Part shown: positions 60,298-64,000 of the stretch, piece after piece | How the letters are laid out: each line of letters opens with the position of its first letter | Position numbering within the stretch: the stretch's first letter is position 1 | NCBI RefSeq assembly: GCF_025685565.1 | Contig: NZ_JAGSYE010000001.1 | Location: forward strand, 1,488,001 to 1,552,000 | Direction: 5' to 3' | Origin: Granulicella aggregans | GTDB lineage: Bacteria > Acidobacteriota > Terriglobia > Terriglobales > Acidobacteriaceae | DNA length: 64,000 nucleotides | The notes under the pieces: model-generated | The model's input: the letters and a program-made list of their open reading frames with translations, nothing else | Told to the model about the DNA's origin: nothing | The model's database searches: none | Made by a program: the position numbers and the translations under genes

Positions 60298-62778
60298 ATG
60301 CGTTCCTTGTTGCAGGATTTCAGATACGCGCTTCGGCAGATGAAGCACGCCCCAGGGTTTTCGGTGAGCGTGGTGGTGGTGCTGGCGCTGGGTATTGGCG
60401 CGAATGCAGCGATGTTCACGGTGTTGGAGGGGACGCTGTTCCGGTCGCTTGCGTATAGAGACGCGAAGGATCTGGTACGGCTGAACAACACGAACGCCCA
60501 GGGCGTCGAGGGCTGGTCGAATGTCGCGGACATCTCGTTGTGGCAAGCGCGGGCGCATACGTTGAGCGCGATCGCTTATCACGATGAGAATGCCGCGTAC
60601 CTCTTCGCCGGGAATGCCGAGCAGAAGGTGAGCGCGGTGACTTCAAGCGCGAATCTGCTTGGAGTGCTAGGCAATGCTCCTGCGATGGGACGCTTCTTTA
60701 CCGAGGAAGAGCAGCAGTCCGGCCGAGAGCATGTTGTCGTGCTGAGCGACACGGTGTGGCGCAACCAGTTTCATGCGAGCGCGGGGATTGTGGGGCAGAC
60801 GATCCGCATCGACGATACGCCGACGGTTGTGATCGGCGTGATGCCGCGCGGTTTTGCGTTTCCCGCCGATGGGCCGCCTGCACAGGTATGGATGCCGGCT
60901 GCGCTGAACGCTGCGGCGACGACTCGGGCCTTCGATGCGCCAATGTTTCAGGTGGTCGCTCGGCGACTTGCGGGCGTGAAGATGGAGGCAATTCAGAGCG
61001 AGTTGAATGCGATCCAGAAGGACGTTCTGCCGCTGTATTCGAGTGCGATCGCTTCGCTGCTGGCGCCAACGCATTTTCAGCCGGTCGAGTATCGCAAAAG
61101 TTTAAACGCGAAGGACCAGCGGACGGCGCTGCTTGCGTTGCTGGGCGCGGTCGGAGCGCTGTGGTTGATCGCTTGCGCCAATGTGGCCTGCCTGATGCTG
61201 GCACGGACGGCGGCGCGGCGGCGCGAGATGGCGGTGCGGTCGGCGCTGGGAGCGGGCCGCTGGAGACTGATGCGGCAGACGCTGTCGGAGTCGCTGGTGC
61301 TGAGCCTGGCGGGCGGCCTGGTGGGGCTAGGGCTCTCGCAGATGACGCTACGGTTCTTCCGGCATAGTCTGACGACGCAGCTTAGCCCATACCTTTCTCT
61401 GTGGCCGGATGCGCGGGTACTGGCTGCTTTGTTGGCGTTGAGCGTGGTGAGCGCGGCGCTGTTTGCGTTTGTGCCGGCGCGGATCGCATCGTGCGTCGCT
61501 GTGGACCAGGTACTGCGTCAGGACGGCGCGCAGACGGGCATGGGGCGTCAGCAGCACCGGTTGCAGCGGGTGCTGGTTGTGTCCGAGCTTGCGCTGACAT
61601 TGGTGTTACTGGTCTGCTGCGGTCTGCTGCTGCGGACTGTGTTTGCGTTGAAGCAGGTCCCGCTGGGGTTTCGCACGGAGCATGTCTTTGCAATCGAGCC
61701 GCGTCTCCCGGATTACAAGTATGCAAAGCTGGACGCGAATACCACGGTCTACAAGCCTCTGCTGGAGAAGCTGAAGGCGATTCCCGGGGTTCAGTCGGCT
61801 GCGATCACGACGCTTGCGCCTCTAAACAAAGGCTTCACGATGCGGCTTACGCTGGACATGGGCAAGCGGGCCAAGGGGGGTGCGCCGTCCTCGCCCATCA
61901 CGGCGAATATGCGTGCGGCGGGACCAGAGCTACAACAGGTCCTTGGGTTTCGAATGCTGCGGGGTCGTTACTTCAACGAACAAGACACGCCGGATGGACA
62001 GCTTGTGGCTGTCGTGAACAGCGCCTTTGCGCGGCTCTATGAGGCGAGAAACGCGAGCGTCAACGACTTCTCGATCAGTATGGGGACGAGTACGGGAGGG
62101 CCTTCACGAGCTTTCAAGATCGTTGGAGTGATCGACGAATTTCACCAGGTTGGAGTGGCGGAGGCCGCTGCCCCGGAGATCGATTTGAACGCCGCGCAGA
62201 TGAAGCCTACAGATGGCTTCTACCAGTCGACGTTGAAGGCCCATGCCGAGTTGATGCTGCGCTCTTCACGCGACGCCAAGAGCATGGAGCCGGAGTTGCA
62301 TCACGTGATGCAGGAGTTCAATCCCGACCTTGCCGACGCGGAGATTCGCACGATGGACCAGATCGTTGAAGATGCGATGGGGTCGCAGATTCTGGCGGCG
62401 CATCTGCTGGAGGCGCTCGGTGGGCTTGCGCTGATCGTCGCGCTGGCGGGGCTGTACAGCTTGCTAGCTTATTTGGTGACGCTGCGAACGCGGGAGCTTG
62501 GGTTGCGGCTGGCTCTGGGAGCGCAGAGGGAGGACATCCTTTCGCTGGTGTTGCGTGGGGCGGGAGTTCTTCTCGTTGCGGGGACGTTGGCGGGTGTAGG
62601 CATCAGTCTGCTGGCGGTTCGGATGCTGCATAGCTTTTTGTTTGGCGTTAAGGAGTATGACTTGGTGTCGTTGGTTGGGGCACCGGTGTTGTTGCTGGTG
62701 GTGGGGACGTTTGCGGCTTGGTTGCCGGCACGGAGGGCTTCGCGGTTGGAGCCGATGGAAGCTTTAAGGACGGAGTGA
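60298..62778 (+). CDS. ADOP permease 6
   Basis: 826 residues, GAGAGG upstream. Starts MRSLLQDFRYALRQMKHAPG and ends RLEPMEALRTE, with Leu-Glu replacing the usual Ile-Asp. Central spans LLALLGAVGALWLIACANVA; final spans LGGLALIVALAGLYSLLAYL. The first periplasmic domain is close to the family average. The second contains QVGVAEAAAPEIDLNAAQMK, unlike its neighbours. Confidence 0.95.
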   Translation: MRSLLQDFRYALRQMKHAPGFSVSVVVVLALGIGANAAMFTVLEGTLFRSLAYRDAKDLVRLNNTNAQGVEGWSNVADISLWQARAHTLSAIAYHDENAAYLFAGNAEQKVSAVTSSANLLGVLGNAPAMGRFFTEEEQQSGREHVVVLSDTVWRNQFHASAGIVGQTIRIDDTPTVVIGVMPRGFAFPADGPPAQVWMPAALNAAATTRAFDAPMFQVVARRLAGVKMEAIQSELNAIQKDVLPLYSSAIASLLAPTHFQPVEYRKSLNAKDQRTALLALLGAVGALWLIACANVACLMLARTAARRREMAVRSALGAGRWRLMRQTLSESLVLSLAGGLVGLGLSQMTLRFFRHSLTTQLSPYLSLWPDARVLAALLALSVVSAALFAFVPARIASCVAVDQVLRQDGAQTGMGRQQHRLQRVLVVSELALTLVLLVCCGLLLRTVFALKQVPLGFRTEHVFAIEPRLPDYKYAKLDANTTVYKPLLEKLKAIPGVQSAAITTLAPLNKGFTMRLTLDMGKRAKGGAPSSPITANMRAAGPELQQVLGFRMLRGRYFNEQDTPDGQLVAVVNSAFARLYEARNASVNDFSISMGTSTGGPSRAFKIVGVIDEFHQVGVAEAAAPEIDLNAAQMKPTDGFYQSTLKAHAELMLRSSRDAKSMEPELHHVMQEFNPDLADAEIRTMDQIVEDAMGSQILAAHLLEALGGLALIVALAGLYSLLAYLVTLRTRELGLRLALGAQREDILSLVLRGAGVLLVAGTLAGVGISLLAVRMLHSFLFGVKEYDLVSLVGAPVLLLVVGTFAAWLPARRASRLEPMEALRTE

Positions 62779-62780
62779 AA

Positions 62781-62830
62781 GTTTACGTCCCACCCATCGC
62801 GATGAGAATGCGATGGATGGGGCACCCGGA
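62781..62830. repeat. REP-like hairpin, type A (inverted)
   Basis: GTTTACGTCCCACCCATCGC ... GCGATGGATGGGGCACCCGG, three bases after the stop of permease 6. Nearly identical to 60213-60262. Confidence 0.85.
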
Positions 62831-62886
62831 ATGACTGGTAGTCGAACAAAGACATTTTTGGAGATACGGCACTCTTGGAGTTACAA

Positions 62887-64000
62887 ATGTTCACACTGAT
62901 TCAGGACGTTCGGTTCGCGTTTCGGCAGCTTCGCAAGAGCATGGGATTTACTCTGATGGCGGTGCTGACGCTGGCGCTGGGCATCGGCTCCGCGACCGCA
63001 GTATTTTCGCTGGTGGATGCGGTGCTGCTGAAGCCGCTGCCGTTCGCGCATCCCGACCGCATTATGGCGCTGGATACGCTCTCGCCGTCGCGCGGAGGCA
63101 CCGCTCCGGCGACCATGCCGAACGAGACTTCCTTTCCGAACTTCGAGGACTGGCGGGCGAGGGCCAGAAGTTTTGAGAGCATGGCGTCGTGGCAAGGCAA
63201 CTCCTTCACGCTCACCCTGGACAACTCCCCCGCGAAACGGATCGACGGCATGACTGTTTCGTCGGACTTCTTTCGCGTCCTTGGAGTCGGCCCCGCGCTC
63301 GGCCGTACCTTCACCCGCTCCGAGGAAGGCGCGGGCAATCGTTCCGTCCTTATCAGTCACGGTCTCTGGCAGTCCGCATTCGGCGCGAACCCGGCGGCAA
63401 TCGGCCAGACCATTCATCTTAGCTATCAGAGCTACACCATCATCGGTGTGCTGCCCGCGTCCTTCCAGTTTCCGAACGCACCGGACGCGCAGGTGTGGAC
63501 GACGCCCGCCATCGAGCACGAGGGCAGGAACCCCTCCGCGAAGCAGCGCGGCTGGAACCAGCTTCAGGTGATCGGGCGACTCGCTCCCGGCGTCTCGCGC
63601 ACCCAGGCCAAGGCGGAGATGGACACGATCCAAGGCTCGCTCGCGGCCCGTTATCTCGACGACAAGACCGAGACGGCAGTCAGCGTCACACCGGCGCTCG
63701 AAGACCTGGTCGGCGCGGTGCGGAGACCGTTGAACATCCTGTTTGCGTGCGTCTGCTTCCTGCTGCTGATCGCCTGCGCGAACGTGGCCGGACTCCTGCT
63801 TACGCGCACCGCAGCGCGGCGTTCGGAGCTGGCTCTGCGCTCGGCGCTGGGCGCGACTCGGCCGCAGATCGTTCGCCAGCTTCTCATCGAATCGCTCACG
63901 ATCTCGCTCCTCGGTGGTGCCGTTGGATTTTCGCTCGCGGCCTTCGTACTTCATATTGCGCCCAGCGTGCTTCCCGCCGATCTTCCGCGGCTGCACGAGC
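62887..64000 (+). CDS. ADOP permease 7, partial (runs off the window)
   Basis: At least 371 residues in an open frame to the window end. GGAG precedes the ATG. It starts [40 protein letters not shown], and reaches the central spans (LNILFACVCFLLLIACANVA) before the edge. The first ~300 bases have the G-rich third-position style of the other copies. From about 63190 codons end mainly in C (ACCATCATC-type use), a sharp change inside one gene. The protein reads normally across the change. Confidence 0.93.
   Translation, partial: MFTLIQDVRFAFRQLRKSMGFTLMAVLTLALGIGSATAVFSLVDAVLLKPLPFAHPDRIMALDTLSPSRGGTAPATMPNETSFPNFEDWRARARSFESMASWQGNSFTLTLDNSPAKRIDGMTVSSDFFRVLGVGPALGRTFTRSEEGAGNRSVLISHGLWQSAFGANPAAIGQTIHLSYQSYTIIGVLPASFQFPNAPDAQVWTTPAIEHEGRNPSAKQRGWNQLQVIGRLAPGVSRTQAKAEMDTIQGSLAARYLDDKTETAVSVTPALEDLVGAVRRPLNILFACVCFLLLIACANVAGLLLTRTAARRSELALRSALGATRPQIVRQLLIESLTISLLGGAVGFSLAAFVLHIAPSVLPADLPRLHE

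Overview
The window looks like the chromosome of an acidobacterium of the Granulicella/Terriglobus/Edaphobacter type. The main evidence is a run of long duplicated FtsX/MacB-type permeases (the ADOP family, typical of Acidobacteriota), several large secreted proteins with carboxypeptidase-regulatory or Ig-like folds, a C-terminal surface module common in this phylum, and a GC-rich genome. Species cannot be fixed from sequence reading alone.

Layout. 0-4 kb: an MFS transporter and the RNA-binding protein Tex, both on the minus strand. 4.4-6.2 kb: a patch of decaying genes, namely an acetolactate decarboxylase frameshifted near its end and remnants of a propeller-type sensor kinase and a response regulator fused tail to tail. 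6.5-10 kb: two translationally coupled secreted carboxypeptidase-regulatory-like proteins. 10.05-22.38 kb: a 12.3 kb integrated element in a tRNA-Thr(CGU) gene, bounded by perfect 49 bp direct repeats. It carries a tyrosine integrase, an excisionase-like protein, an AEP primase-helicase, a serine recombinase, small regulators, many small coupled unknown genes and two secreted cargo-like proteins. It has no capsid, tail or conjugation gene, so it resembles a phage satellite or other small replicating integrative element. 22.9-44 kb: housekeeping and envelope genes (amidase with AMIN domain, alaS, a broken VapC-type toxin-antitoxin pair, a PNGase A-like surface protein, DUF429, an outer-membrane barrel, M1 and S9 peptidases, recX), with two ParB-type parS palindromes at 42.1 kb. 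44-64 kb: an efflux locus with one HlyD/MacA-like adaptor, one MacB/LolD-type ATPase and seven tandem ADOP permeases, the last cut by the window edge.

How it fits together. In the 44-64 kb locus one adaptor and one ATPase precede seven permeases, suggesting a MacAB-like export system whose permease has multiplied. A pair of 16 bp palindromic motifs, 20 bp apart, lies upstream of the adaptor gene and is a candidate operator. Gaps between genes from 26 kb onward are seeded with REP-like hairpins (core CGGGTGCCCCATCCAT ... ATGGGTGGGACGTAAA) and a second hairpin type ending in CTTCGCTCAGGATGAC. Base skew of the plus strand is mostly C-rich from about 23 to 44 kb, G-rich from 44.4 to about 63.2 kb, and C-rich again from inside the seventh permease gene. 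This points to rearrangement within the permease family, or to a skew boundary close to the parS sites.
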